Shown: positions 1 through 13,800 of the stretch, piece after piece
How the letters are laid out: every line of letters starts with the position of its first letter
How positions within the stretch are numbered: position 1 is the first letter of the stretch
Source: Nematopogon swammerdamellus
Lineage: Eukaryota; Arthropoda; Insecta; Lepidoptera; Adelidae
Direction of reading: 5' to 3'
Length of the DNA stretch: 64,000 nt
Assembly: GCA_946902875.1 (NCBI GenBank)
Contig: OX336338.1
Coordinates: 9,849,971-9,913,970 of the forward strand
Made by a program: the position numbers and the translations under genes
The notes under the pieces: generated by a model
The model's database searches: none
What the model saw: only the letters and a program-made list of their open reading frames with translations
What the model was told of the DNA's origin: nothing

Positions 1-1879
1 CAATACGTCAGAATGTTTTTTTTCTGTTTGAGTGTTGAATTCTTTGTAGGTGCGTTTCATATCAATGGAAAGGTTTTTTAATCATCTATCTAAAGTGCTC
101 CCTCGTTCTAATAAGAAACATTCACTGAAATAGCAATAGACAAAAATGTACGCGCATATAATGCCTGCTCTGCACGGAGCAGATGGAAGCCGACAGATTA
201 AAGTTTCTTTGACTTCTTAACTTAAACATTGGTATTAATAACAAGTGTTAAAATTGTACTAAGTTATTGTACAAATTACAATATGGATGAAGATTGCATA
301 AGTAGGTAGTTATACCATATGGATCAAATTAAGAAGCTCTTTTCTTGACGTCAGTAGAAAATCTGGGAAAGGGTAAAATGTTTACAACTAAGGGAAATAT
401 TCGCTAGAAGTCGCTGCGAAAGGTTCAATGCCAACTAAAAAATAATTTCCCAGTGCGGCATTATCCCTGTTCTACTTATGTGGTTCATTTCCCAATTATT
501 GCGGTCGTGCGCTGAATAAATAATCAAATTATATACTTTTTTGCGAAAAACTTAAAAGTACCTTCAATATTTTTTTCGGAATTTCCTGATAAACTTTCGG
601 AAATTGGGAGCATAAAATGTGTTTTTTTTTAAGATTTTAGGTGACCCCAGTGGATGCAATTTTATATAAATTTCTAATGTCTTCTCGATTTATGCTAAAT
701 AATCTTCTCTAATTTCGTGCCAATTTGGCAACTCACGAGTCACACCACAAGGTTCCGTTTTCATCTGTTTGAAGAAGGTACTGAACCTAAATAAAAATAG
801 GCCTGATAAAGTTATGCATACAGATCAGATAAAGTAAAATCTGTGGTTATGCACATGTTGACAGTTTTTGCAATAACAGTAGATTGCAATTTTCAAGGAC
901 ATGGATTAAAAACTACAGATAAGATTCCAAAAGGCATTTATATGTTTCTGCCAAATCAAGAATAACTCGCATAAAAGAGAGTAAATAATAAGTAATTTTG
1001 TCTAAAACGAATTTCTTTAGCAATTGAGAAATTCCCATACTTGAAGTTTGCATAGCGACCTAAACAATAAATAACTTATTTTTATCACTTGCGGGGAGAA
1101 CAGAATCCCCTATCACCAATGTTGAGTTGATGCACTATATTACATACATATACCTAACAGTTAACATATCACAAACAAAACTGAAACTTGAAACAGGTTC
1201 CTGCTCAGATATACACTCGTACATACCTATAGTTTGCTGTAGCAACGTGGTACCTAGATATTATACTCACGTCTTATACTTATGGAGCTAATGCAGGTTG
1301 CTGATCTACTCAAAAATTACTCAGAATTCTTCAAAGGGTCCAATTCTTAATAGGTACTACAATTATTTTTGTGCCATGGTTTATTGCCAATTATTATTAT
1401 TGCCAATCATTAAACTACTATTAAAATGCTTAAAAAAAACAACAATGTTCACAAATGGAACACAAATGGCCTGCAATCAAAATGTTGATCCTGATTGTAC
1501 CTCTTTGAATTATAATAATTTAAATGTATTTATAATCATGAAAATAAAGATCAAGCTAATTGTTAAGACGGAGCCAAGAGTAGGGATAAAAAGGTAAAAA
1601 AAGATTTAAAAAATAAAATGTTTTACGATAAATAATCCACAAAATGATTGGAGGAAAAAAACTTCAAAGTTTACTTGCCTTGCCTTGAGCCCTTTGAACA
1701 ATGGAAATGTTTGGCAGTCGAAAACATTTTGGTTTTAATTTCTCGCTTGTTATCGCTCCTCCTGATACAGACTTTAAACCACAACATATCTAATTGTTTA
1801 AATAATAATTATTATAAAATACTACAATATAACTGCATCACTAATAGGACAATGGTCTAGCGGATCTATAAGAGATTAA
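1..1879. other. Intergenic DNA downstream of ABCF2
   Basis: AT-rich sequence with no recognisable exon. Bases 60-200 (ATCTATCTAAAGTG, then ACATTCACTGAAATAG) belong to a dispersed repeat also seen near 12640-12850, 13090-13230 and 51770-51850. Short ORFs at 1298-1597 and 1648-1860 are low-complexity and resemble no protein. A minus-strand AATAAA at 1380-1385 is a possible, distant poly(A) signal for ABCF2. Confidence 0.6.
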
Positions 1880-4800
1880 CTATTTGCGTAGTTTGGCCGC
1901 ACTGGCGGCGTTGTCCTTGAGGATCTTGGATTTCAGATGGTCCTTGTATTTAAGGATTCCGCCCTCCCACTTGGTCACGGCGCCGTTCTCGCAGATCCAG
2001 ATCTCTTCTGCCACCTGCATCCCACAACAACACTTAGGTATAATCCTATAGGTATTGCATATATTGAACACACATGAGTATATAGATAGATACTGAAAGT
2101 ATCTGGTAGGACAAAGGACACTCCATGGAGGCATTCAGGTGGTTTAGAATTGTGACACTGCATTATTCAAATTCAGAAATTAATATCCATCTAATTGGTC
2201 AAGCTCACGGAGAGACTTGAATCATTGCACCACAGGCGAATAATCGGTTCCCTCATCCCACCTGCCGCCATCCATCTGCGCCAGACTGCGCTAGGAACAT
2301 CCATATGTTCCACCTCTAAGAACGCATCACTTTTCGAAATTGTTCGTGTGTCGTGAAAAATGAACAACATAGAAAATGGCAAAGGTAATGTGACCTGGTC
2401 GATAAAATGAACAACATAGAGAATGGCAAAGGTAATGTGACCTGGTTGATAAAATTAACAACATAGAAAAAGTGCAAAGGTAATGTGACCTGGTTGATAA
2501 TGAACAACATAGAAAATGGCAAAGGTAATGTGACCTGGTTGATAATGAACAATAGAAAATGGCAAAGGTAATGTGACCTGGTCGATAAAATTAACAACCT
2601 AGAAAATGGAAAAGGTAATGTGACCTGGTTGATAATAAACAACAAAGAAAATGGCAAAGGTAATGTGACCTGGTTAATAAGACGGAAGTCGTGGCTGACG
2701 AGCACCATGCCTCCATCGAAGTCGTTGATAGCGTCCGCGAGAGCGTCAATGGTCTCCATGTCCAGGTGGTTGGTCGGCTCGTCCATGAGCAGCAGGTGTG
2801 GGGTCTGCCACGCCAGCCACGCGAACACCACGCGGCACCGCTGCCCGTCCGACAGCTGCCGTATCGGGCACACCTGCCAATCAAATTTTCATATATAACA
2901 TTTTTTGTCGACAAACTGACAAATGTTAATAGATATGTAGGAATGTGAAAGCACCCACCACTTTTTTTTTTGTGCTTGCACCATCTGCAATCGGAATGTG
3001 ACCATAAGCAGATTTTCTGTGTGAGGTTGGTCACCCACAACTTGAATAAGTTTTCAAAATGGAATCAAGTTGCTGCTTTAGTGAAAGAAACTGCCTTGAG
3101 AACTTTACAATGACATTGCTCGAGTATTGTGCACAAGGGTGACTCGCAAGAAATAAATCACATTTCATAATAATAATGTTTTCTCTAGGTACCTCATGAA
3201 AGTGTAAATGCGACATAAGAAATATCCATTGTGAATTGGAAAGAATTGAATTGAATAGAATTGAATTGAAAACAATGCTTTATCGCATACCAATTTACAC
3301 TCAAATAATACAGTGTTAAATAGGAGTTTGCAGTCATTAAGAACATAAATTGAAAATAATCAGTATTACGACGTGTACGAATAATCAGGTACGACAGGCG
3401 AGCATAATACCATAAGACATCTGTATTTTTAATGAGGGATTCCGGTTCCGGATGGGCCGATCGGACCCTCATTAAAAATCCTTGCAATTTTCATCAAACA
3501 CACGCTAGCAACACTCCGCTGTCACAAAGAAAATGTCTTGGAATTTTTTATTCCAAGTTTCTTGTTTTTAATTTTTTAGCAGGATGGTTTCAAGTCACAC
3601 TTCGGTTTCCCTAACGGCCGCCGTCTCTTCGGCTGACGTGCCCAGCCCATGTGAAAAATGTAATAGCTGTGCAGAAAGTCTTCATATGAAACAATACCTG
3701 CTGGCGGCCGGTGAGTCCGTAGCGGCCGATGATCTTCCTCATCTCCTCGCGCTCTCGCACCTCTGGGTAAGCCTTCATCATGTAGTCGAGCGGGGAGAGG
3801 TCGAGGTCCAGCAGCTCGTGTAGGTGCTGGTGGTAGCGGCCGATGCGCAGGTGCGAGTTCTTTCGGATCATACCGGTCGTTGGCACCAGCTGTAAGGAAC
3901 GCAACGTAAGTAAACAGGCAGAACTACCCCTTCCCACCCCTTCCAACCTTCGCATAGATAAATAAATTACATACTAACATTATGTGTGTTAATAAGTACC
4001 ATTTTGCGAACATAGGCATATTTTAAGACTGTGCCGTCATATGCCGTCTGAACAGTTTCTTAAACCATAGTTGAAATGGAAATATGAAACCATGAAATTC
4101 CAATCGAAAAGGACTTGGGGACCTGAGGACCTGGGGGACCTGAGGACCTGCAGGACCAATGGGGTTATAGGTACCGCTAATTCACAAAAACAAATTCCAT
4201 TAAAATTTACCAAATAAATAATAATAATAATGTTAACCTGAAAAGTGGGCCATAACACTGAGCTCCTGCTGGTTAATTGTAAAAATGTTTGAATCAAAAT
4301 ATTGTTAGCAAGTTAAAATGGCATCAACCCTGAGAGCGAACAATAGAATGATAGAGAGCGAACTCGGAAAATTAATACTACGAACACAAACACACAGCAC
4401 TCAATGGCTTCACTGGACACACATCCAGGCCCATAAGTAGGAGAAAGCTTTCAATCGAGCAGATCCTTGTTCACTTACAGCGTGCTACACATTTCAGCGG
4501 GCGTCAAGCCCTCGTCAGCTAGTCTGAGTTGACTAGGACTTGCAGCAGAACCCGTGTTCAACTTCCGTCTCTCTCTACCGCAACAAATTCTGTATGGGGC
4601 TTCCAGAGCAGCCAGTGAAGCTCTCTCGGGGGAGCTTATCGCCGATCTAAGTTCTTGAGGAAGCTAGCTATGGACTGATTTCGCAGATAGTCTCCTCGCT
4701 CAGACTTCTACAGTGAATAGAAATAAAAATACTCACGTCTCCGTAAAGAAGCTTGAGTAGTGTAGATTTGCCAGCTCCATTAGGCCCCACCAGAGCCAAT

Positions 4801-7800
4801 CTCGTGTCCAGGTCGATTCCAAATTCTAAATTCCGGTAGATCAGCGGGCTGGCATCCGTGTATCGGAATGAAACATTCTACAACAAATTAAACAAAGCTT
4901 TATAATCACAGAAATATAAATCACAGTTCAAAAAATAGAAACAGATTTGTCTTTTCAGTCCCGTTCAATGCATCTGGTACAATAAAAGTTAAGCAATGTC
5001 ATGGCACCTATTCCCAACAATAACTTTATGTAATGGGCTGACATCACCAATTTCCCGAGTTATTTAGCCGTGCCAAGGCAACATATAAAAAAAAGTGGTC
5101 AAGCGCGAGTTTTACTCACGTGCGTAAAACCATAAGCGTCTATCTTTTGTCTGACCTATTATTTAGTATCATGAACATGTACTAATCGATTCTTAGCACG
5201 TATGGGGACACCCATAATTTTTTACTTTTTTTTATTATATTTTGTTGGCATATCTGCCATAACACATATTCTGTGAAAATTTCAACCGACTACCGTGTCA
5301 AACGGTTCAATCGATACAGCCCACGGACGGACAGACGGCGTAGGTTTCCATATGAATATGGCTAAAAATATTATGAATTTTTACCTGGACCATAATGACA
5401 GGTGGGGGCACCTTGCCGCAGCTCGGGAAGTAGAAGTTAAGGGTTTTGTCGTCGACGACCTTCTCAGTCAGCCCTTGGGCCACCATTTTGGCCAGGGTCT
5501 TCTCCTTGGACTGAGCCTGTCGTGCGAGTTTTGCCGAGCCGTGGCCGAAGCGGCTGATGTAATTCTTCATGTGCGCGATCTGGTCTTGCTCCCAGTTGTA
5601 CTGTTTCATCTGGTTCTCGAGGAGTTCCATGCGCGTGCGCACGAAAGCCTCGTAGTTGCCGGTGTAGTACTTGAGACGCTTCTTGCTCATGTGACAGATG
5701 TTGGTACAGACGCCGTTGAGGAAATCTTGCGAGTGAGAGATCAGCACCAGGATTCGCTTGTAGCTGCCGGACAAACAATCTGATTCAAGATTTGACCTAA
5801 TTCTGAAGAGAGTCAACTAGAGCTTTTCCAATTTAACGTTTAGGTCATGAATGAAAAACCTAATAAAAAAAATTATGTTTAACAGAATACATTCTGGCTG
5901 CGCCTGAGGTTGCGACCTCGGACAGAGCCACCCAGTTAGGTAGCAATAAAAAAAAAACATACTGCTTGAGTTCCTCCTCCAGCCACACGCAAGCGTCCAG
6001 ATCCAAGTGGTTAGTCGGCTCGTCCAGCAGCAGCAGATGTGGTTTCACGTACAGCGCTCGCGCCAGCGCTATACGCATTCGCCAACCTGCACAGTTATTT
6101 ATTTTTATTATTTAAAACAAACATAATAAACCAAGCTATTTAACAACATTTTGGCTGTGAGTTTGATCATCTTTAGAAACCTTTGTTTTTTTTTTTTCAT
6201 AATCCACTTTGACAAGTTCTTATCATGTCGTACATGAGAATGTCCATTTGGCAACTGCAAAGAGCTGTTCTGAAACGGTTATAAAAAATCATCAGTTCCG
6301 TATAGAGAGCATGAGCACAAGGAAATCACTTCCAACTGCTTTTTAATGTCGACCAATACATTGACGGGTAACAGCCATATTTCTGTAAAATGATTATTTG
6401 ACAGTGGACGTGCAAAACAATCTAGAACCGACATGAAAACAGTTGGCTCACATGATGAGTTTAGCAGGTGATACAGCTATGTTAGGTAATTTTAAAAAAT
6501 TTCACATTGCGTAAAAACATCAGATTCGTTAAAAAAAAGAAAGCTGACCTCCGGAGAAGTCCTTGGTGGCCTTCTGCTGCATCTGCTTGGTGAAGCCGAG
6601 GCCGTGCAGGATGTTAGCCGCGCGCGCCTCGGCCGTGTCCGCACTCATGTCGTCCAGCCGCTCGTACACGTCCATCAGCTGCTCCTGCGACTCTGCACAC
6701 GCACAACCAATCAACTTCCACCCAGCGTTTAAGAGACCTGCCCCACCATTAACCTAACCTAACCTAACCATCTGCCGTAGAACTCAGAGCTTGCGATGTA
6801 TTCTAGCGACCTGTTGTTATTTTGCTTCTCTGTGTATTATTGTATGTTTCTATTGTTCTCCTGTATGTTTTCTTCATGTATCATTGTTTGTGAATGTTCT
6901 GATGTGTAATAAATAATTTTATATTCTATTCTAACAACCAGGGTTATTTAAAAAACCCACATTTATCCTTAACGTTTTTCATAATTAGTGCGCCCTCATG
7001 CAGCTTTGTTACTATTAAAAAGGCAGCCGGGAGTGGATGCAAGAGGAGAGCGGAAGACTGGTGGCATGCCTTTAGAGATTTTTAGAATATGTCCAGCAGT
7101 GGACCGGTACGAGCTGATATTGACTTATAAATGTACCTATGACATACATACACAAAGTCATGCCTGTTTTCAAATAGGGTGAACATAGAAGACATAACTA
7201 TCGCCTTATGATGAGTACTGAATAGATGATCGGAGGATCATAACCTTTTTGAACTCTAAAAACTTCAAGTCACCATGATGGGGCTGAAAAAATTGAATAC
7301 GGCGAAAATCGCAAATTTAACTCTTCAAGAATCTAGTGCTGCCAAGATTGACGCTAAGCTCATATATGGAGAGAGCTTCGAAAACGTCACTGGAAGCATC
7401 CTTCAGAATATGGATAGGTAGAGAGAGGGAGGTCGAAAGCGGGACTGGTGGTTTCCCCGCGTCCTAGTCAACACAGACTAGCTGACGAGGGCTTGATGCG
7501 AGCCGAAACGTGAAGCATACGCGGGAAATTTAGAGTGGCCACTCGCTAGTCCCGACCTCGATTAACACCCTCCTCTACTGCCGATGGGTCCGGATATGTT
7601 CGGTGAAGCCATCGCAAGCTGAGTTCCACACCTTCTTGGGCTCCCGCAGTTATAACAATGATTACTCCCCTTGGCTTCCATGCCACTTTGTTATTTGTGG
7701 AATGGATTCAAGTCACTTTATTAGCAGCCATTTAGAGGCAGCATTCTTTTACGGAAGGAATAAACATTGATATAAAATTATCTTGACATAATTTTCGTAT

Positions 7801-10800
7801 TTTGTTTTCGTAGAGTTAAAAAAAAAGATTGTGCTTCCAAATAATTGAATCCTCACTTGTTTCACATCGTTTTGTGGGTAATTTCATTGACTTTATGTGA
7901 CAAAATAGTTTATTGATCTATCTTCATTACTTTGCGAAATATTTGAGTTTATATCAAGGTCGGAGCTCGACGCAGCGGCGCGATAAAAACCTGGATTAGT
8001 ATTTTTATAGCTTTGGAATGCTACCGGTTAAAAAAAGGGATCATACCGTCATCTTCGCAGTGTGCCAGCTCCTCAGCGAGACGCTCCAGCTTGATGCGTT
8101 CCTCGTCCACCTCCATGACGCACTGCAGCGCTGTCTTATCGGAGGCGGGCATCTCGCGCGTCAGGTGGAATATGTCAATGTGTTCCGGGATCGGCACTTC
8201 GCGGTTCCCGAGTACGCTGAGCAACGAAGACTTGCCTGTAAGCAATAAACATTTATAAACTGAATACAAGAGTTAAGATTTTTTTTTTCTTTATTTTCGG
8301 CTTCTAATAAAGAAATATAAAGCGAGTAGGTACATGTTGTACTCGCGAATACATGTATACAGTTACCATTTGCCAAAACGCTAACAGCTTACATAAGCCG
8401 AAAATAAAAAGTCCTTCCCTTACCTTACTAGGTTAGGTTACGGATAAATCTCTCTGGATTGTTACCACCGCACTGTAGTGTCCGACCAAGAATCCTTTTT
8501 TACTTTTGGCCGAAAGCAAAACTTCGCCAGAAACCCATCTTTTGACTGAAATCTGAAGTCGAAACCGAAATATTTACTAGGTCGAAAAGTGTAATAATTC
8601 ATTATTGTTAAATTTTTTATTATTTTCCCAAATTTTCATTCTTATGCCTTTTATAAATTAAGGATTGATCTACATGAAAAATGACCCCTGAATACTATTC
8701 ACTGAATAAAGTAGGTTGAAATGGTAATGAAAATATTTAATTTTTTCGTCCATTTGTGTATTCAAACGGGCGGAGAGGAGAGAATGATATCTACAAAATA
8801 ATAAAATTATATCTTTATATTGTAAACCCTAGAACGGGGTTTAAAAAACATGTTGGGTGGCAATGTAACAATGTTTTGAGGCTTGCTGATGCAGATTGAA
8901 CGTTGGCACAAGTTGCTGGATTACTATAAGGTAATTGCTTTAGGTACCTACCTACTATCTTTGAATTGCTAACAAAAATATTTGAATTAAGTATAACTTT
9001 TTATTCCTCTTAGGAACTCGTTACGTGGGTTAGTTAGTGAAACCTAACTTTTCTTCATTGGTTGCTCCCTAACCAATGCTAATCTAAGGGTTATTGTGGT
9101 CACATGACGTATTTATGTACAGATTATCATTTATGTAACCTGTCTCATTTCACAATATAACATGTATTCCTCTACTCTTTCGTTTGCACTACCCATACAT
9201 CTTTATCTATAAATTTTATTCCTTATCACCTAGAGATAGAATAGTTTATATTATATTCTATTCTAACACTCATGAACTACATTATTTAATTTTGGTTACC
9301 TACTGTTCTAATCTAATTTCTTTAACGACATGACATATAAATACCTACATAATGTCAAACCTATTTCTCAATAGGATAAGAAGAACAATCAGTCAGTCAG
9401 TCAGTCAGTCAGCATGTAAGCGTCCACTGCTGGACATACGCCTCTCCAATTTTCCTCCAGTCCCTCCAGTCCCGGCCTTCAGCGGCGGAACCACTGCTTT
9501 CCGCCGACGTACTTGATGACGTCGTCCCACCTGGCGGGTGGTCTTCCCACACTCCGTTTTCTTATCCACGGCCACCAGTGTAGGACACGGTTACTCCAGC
9601 GGTCGTCGTCTCTTCGGCTGACGTGCCCAGCCCATTGCCTCTTGAGCTTAGCCCCCCGGTATCCAATATCGACTACTTTGGTGCGTCGGCGGATTGCCTC
9701 GTTACGCACCATATCACGTAGCGTTATTCCCAGCATGGCTCGCTCCATTGCTCGCTGGGCAACTTTCAACCTTTGGACAACACCGACCGTCAGCTTTTTT
9801 TTTTTTTTTTTTTTATGGAAACTTGACACGGTTGGCTACATCACCTACAACATCCGTGATGTCAGCCCATAACACCGGGTGAACTAGGTGCCATGTCAGT
9901 GCTTCCCTTCATTTCGCGCCGGCTACACTGAACTGGACGGAAAACACGAACTATTTACATAGCCGTTTCCACGTTTCACACCCGTAGGTCATAACCGGGA
10001 GGACACGAAGAACAATGCAATCTACAAATTAAGATCCTTTAGCGATCCTATATACAGAAAGAAGAATTCAATTAAATTAGTGCAATTTTCAACCAACGTT
10101 CACTTTCATGCTTTTTGCACATCTCAGTGCTATTACTATATACACAATAACCGCTGGATATTTACACAAGTGTTCCAAAAGTGAACCTATTGAACATAAT
10201 GACTTTGTCTTATACAGGGCGCGGCAAAAGTAATGTCATCATGTGAATTGGCTGCCATTTTGTGAGAAATTAAAAAATAAAATATTGGGCTCTGTTTTCA
10301 CGGAAAGTTGAAGGTGTAAAATTGATGACATTAAGTTGAAAAAATTATAGGTATCGGTCAAATGATTACCTCCTCAGTTGATGCACATTTGTGCTCGTTT
10401 TATGGCATTTTGAATCCAAATAAACTTTCCATGAAAACTGAGCCAAATTTTTTTCGTTTTTAAAAAAATGTCAGTCAGTTCACATTATGTCATTGCTTTT
10501 GCCCCACCTGTTATCTACATACTTGTATATATCTTTTTCAACTTAAAATTCAAGAAAACATAATGAAGGCTGTATGTCCGACACCCGTTGACCCCCATTT
10601 TGTGTTTTATAATATGTACCTACCTGTGGATAATAAAAAAAAAATTTCGATCATGCTTCAGATGATAAGATTTAGAGAAAGATACTATTATAGGTAGGTA
10701 TAGAGTGAGAGAGAGAGAGTGTGTCATACCGCAGCCGTTGAGTCCGACAAGGCCGTACCGTCGGCCGCAGTTGAGCTCGAGCAGTGTGTCCTGCAGCAGC

Positions 10801-13800
10801 ACGCTGCCGTAGAACGTAATGGAGAAGTTGGCGATCTTGACGTCGCGCGACCGAGGGTGAACGGCCAGCGTGCCCGTACACGACCGAGCTTCCGCGTTCA
10901 TCTTCGCTTCCGCTTCCAACTTCAGGCACAGCTCCTCTGCGAGAAAAATCATCTTACTATAGAAATACTTATCCACTGACCGTGGCATGTAAAGATACTT
11001 GTGACTTTGTGTATTGTATAGCCCAGCGGCGGTCTGGCCTAGCCCTACTGCGAACCCGGGAATTCCAGGGCGGCCGGCGAATTCGGCTGTAGCCGCATGC
11101 AGGGATACTATTTTAATAATCTAGGACGGTGAGGAAGGGACAAGGGGGCCCCACGTCCAATTTTCCGGGTAGGCCCCAGGCCCCCCCCAGACCGCCCCTG
11201 GTATAGCCCAGTGGTGTCCAGCTACTTCCATATTTCTGTCAAGCCCAGCGGGCACCTTTAAGTACAGTACCTATGTATGACGTTTAACTACAAGGTTTAA
11301 TGGGATACTTACCTAACTATTTTGATTTTCATACAAATTTACAAAATGTGCTATATAATCCATAAGACAGCATTAGGCAATTTTTAACATGTTCTGGACT
11401 TTTTTTTGCAATATTATTTCGATGTTTATGTTTATTGGAACGTCTGCGTGCGGGCGCCTCAAAATAAGGCCGTGTGCTACCGGGGGCCCGCGCACTACCG
11501 ATTGGACACCGCTGGTATAGCCATATCCACCAAACCCGACGTATTGATAAGAATAGAAATATGTGTACTTTGCTACAGAGAGGAGGGTGGAGACAAGACA
11601 TAATAAGTGAGTTGAAATATAAATACAATATTGTCTTAACATTGTTATCACACATTTATCCTCGCAGTGTTTTTTTTAGGACAAACAAATATATTAGGTA
11701 GCCTAATTATTTTAGGAAAATAATAAGGCATGTTTTATTTCGAACAAATTAGCTGCATATCTTCTCATCACCGGGTGCTAACGATGACATTCCTAATGAT
11801 CAAATTGTATTATAGGTATATAAAATGAAACCTTATTATTAATAAAAAAAAAAATCTAAACATAACATTACTCAACCCTTTGCCTCCGACCCAATTAAAT
11901 ATGCTTAGCCCACTTTCGCCATTTTCGCCATGTGAAAATTCGTTCAATTTGGGCGCGCGCGCGATAATCCCAAACAATCAAATATTTCATAAAATAATGA
12001 AGTCAGAAGAATAAACTCGATTCACACTAATAGCCAATTAAATTATCCACGAAACGATCCTAAACAAGTGATGATTCACTTATTTAGAAGCACAGATAGA
12101 TTCTTTGAACTACAGGAAAACAAAACGCGCCTGACATTTTTTTCTGAATTTGTTTAAGCTAAAATTGCCGATTCGCATATGTACACAAATTGCATATAAA
12201 TGTATAGGCAAAGAATTGATCTGTTCAAATAATACATTTGAAATAATGTTAGACTAGAAACTAACTTACCATTCTGCCAGAAATTTCTTTGACAGCCGTC
12301 AACATATATTGTTTCTTATTTACTCGGAATATTTTTACCGTGTGTTCGAAAACGTCACTGGAGGCATCTTACATTATATGGATAGGTAGAAAGAGGGAGG
12401 TCGAGAGCGGGACTGGTGGTTCCCGCGTCCTAGTCACCGCAGACTAGCTAATGAGGGCTTGCCGCGAGCCGACACGTAACGCATGCTAGAGAACTATACA
12501 GAGTGGCTAGTCCCGACCTCAATGACACCCTCCTCTGCTGCCAATTGGCCAGGATATGTTCGGTGAAGCCATCGTAAGCTCAGTTCGACACCTTCCTTGG
12601 AGAAGGCAAATGTTTTTATCCATACAACCTGCCATTCTCTCTCATTTTAATAAGAAACATTCACTGAAATATTACTAGACGAAAATGTGCGACCATATTA
12701 TATTCTGCGACCCCCGCGGGTGTTGCAGGACATTACTGTAGAAAGACGCCTAAAACCCGCCCGGGTGTTGTGGGAGGCAGAGGGTTAAACGGACAGTTTT
12801 CTAAAACCTGCCGGCTTCCATCTACTCCACGCGGAGCAGTCAATATATACACACGTCATAATATTGTGTACATTTTCATATTTTTATTATTTTATTTTTA
12901 CGGGAGGCACGACAAGAAACATTAAAATAAGTACACTATTGGCCAAAAATTTATGTATTGGCCTTTTGCATTTTTGGTAATTTACTAATTTGGTTATACA
13001 CAAATTGAAACATTTAAATACGCGATAGACCAAAAATGTATGTATTGACCTTTTGCGTTTTTGGTCATGTAGTGTAGGACACATAGATGTGTAGTCCGAC
13101 GGCACTCACGACGGGCATTCGTCAAGTACTATTTCAGTGATTTTTTTCTTATTAAAGAGAGAGAGTATGTTCGATAGACGGTTAAAACACGTTTCCATTG
13201 ACATCAAATGCGCCTACAAATAATACTCAAACAGAAAAAATATAATCCGATGTCTTGTCATTTTTGACTACGGAAGAAAATTTTTGTGAATTGGATTCAA
13301 GAGAGATTTTTTGTGAATTGGATTCAAGTCGCAAATGTTTATGATTGTGGCTTCTTAATAATAGCATTCTCCTACATAATGATATATAATTTGTGCATTG
13401 GAATTATTGTGAATTTTAGGTCTGAAAATTCTTTTTTTTTTAATTACGAGCGTGTTCTTTTTCCTGGAGTTAAAAAAACCCATCTTTGCTTCTATATAAG
13501 TGAATCCTCACTTGTTTTTCATTGTTTTGTAAGTAATTTCCTCAGTTGTATGTGGCAAAAGAGTTTTTTGATCTAGCTTCATTATTTTACAAAATATCAG
13601 TTTTGTGAATTTTCGTGCGCGCGAAAATTCGCGAAAACCGGGAGCCAGTGGAGGTCAGCTTTATTATAACGTCGTATTCCAGAGGAGTCAACAAGTTAAA
13701 TAGATTAAATTGACTTTTTTTGCTCATCGCTCACTTTGAAACATAGTAACATATTAGATTACTTTTTAACTACAATAGCATCACGCCTGTTTCCCAGGTA

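Noticed and set aside
2357..2674. CRISPR-like array of regularly spaced repeats
   Set aside because: Units are contiguous diverged copies of about 45 bp with no unique spacers, in a eukaryotic intron.
2620..2948. Plus-strand ORFs of 85-92 aa
   Set aside because: Antisense shadows of ABCF2 exon 9.
5295..5783. 162-aa plus-strand ORF
   Set aside because: Antisense shadow of ABCF2 exon 6.
9380..9415. CAGTCAGTCAGT run as a free-standing microsatellite
   Set aside because: It is the characteristic 3' tail of the RTE-like LINE, seen again at 34840, 45340, 50719 and 53040.
9479..9829. 116-aa ORF as a gene
   Set aside because: It is the C-terminal part of the RTE-like LINE, with the inserted SINE poly(T) translated as a lysine run.
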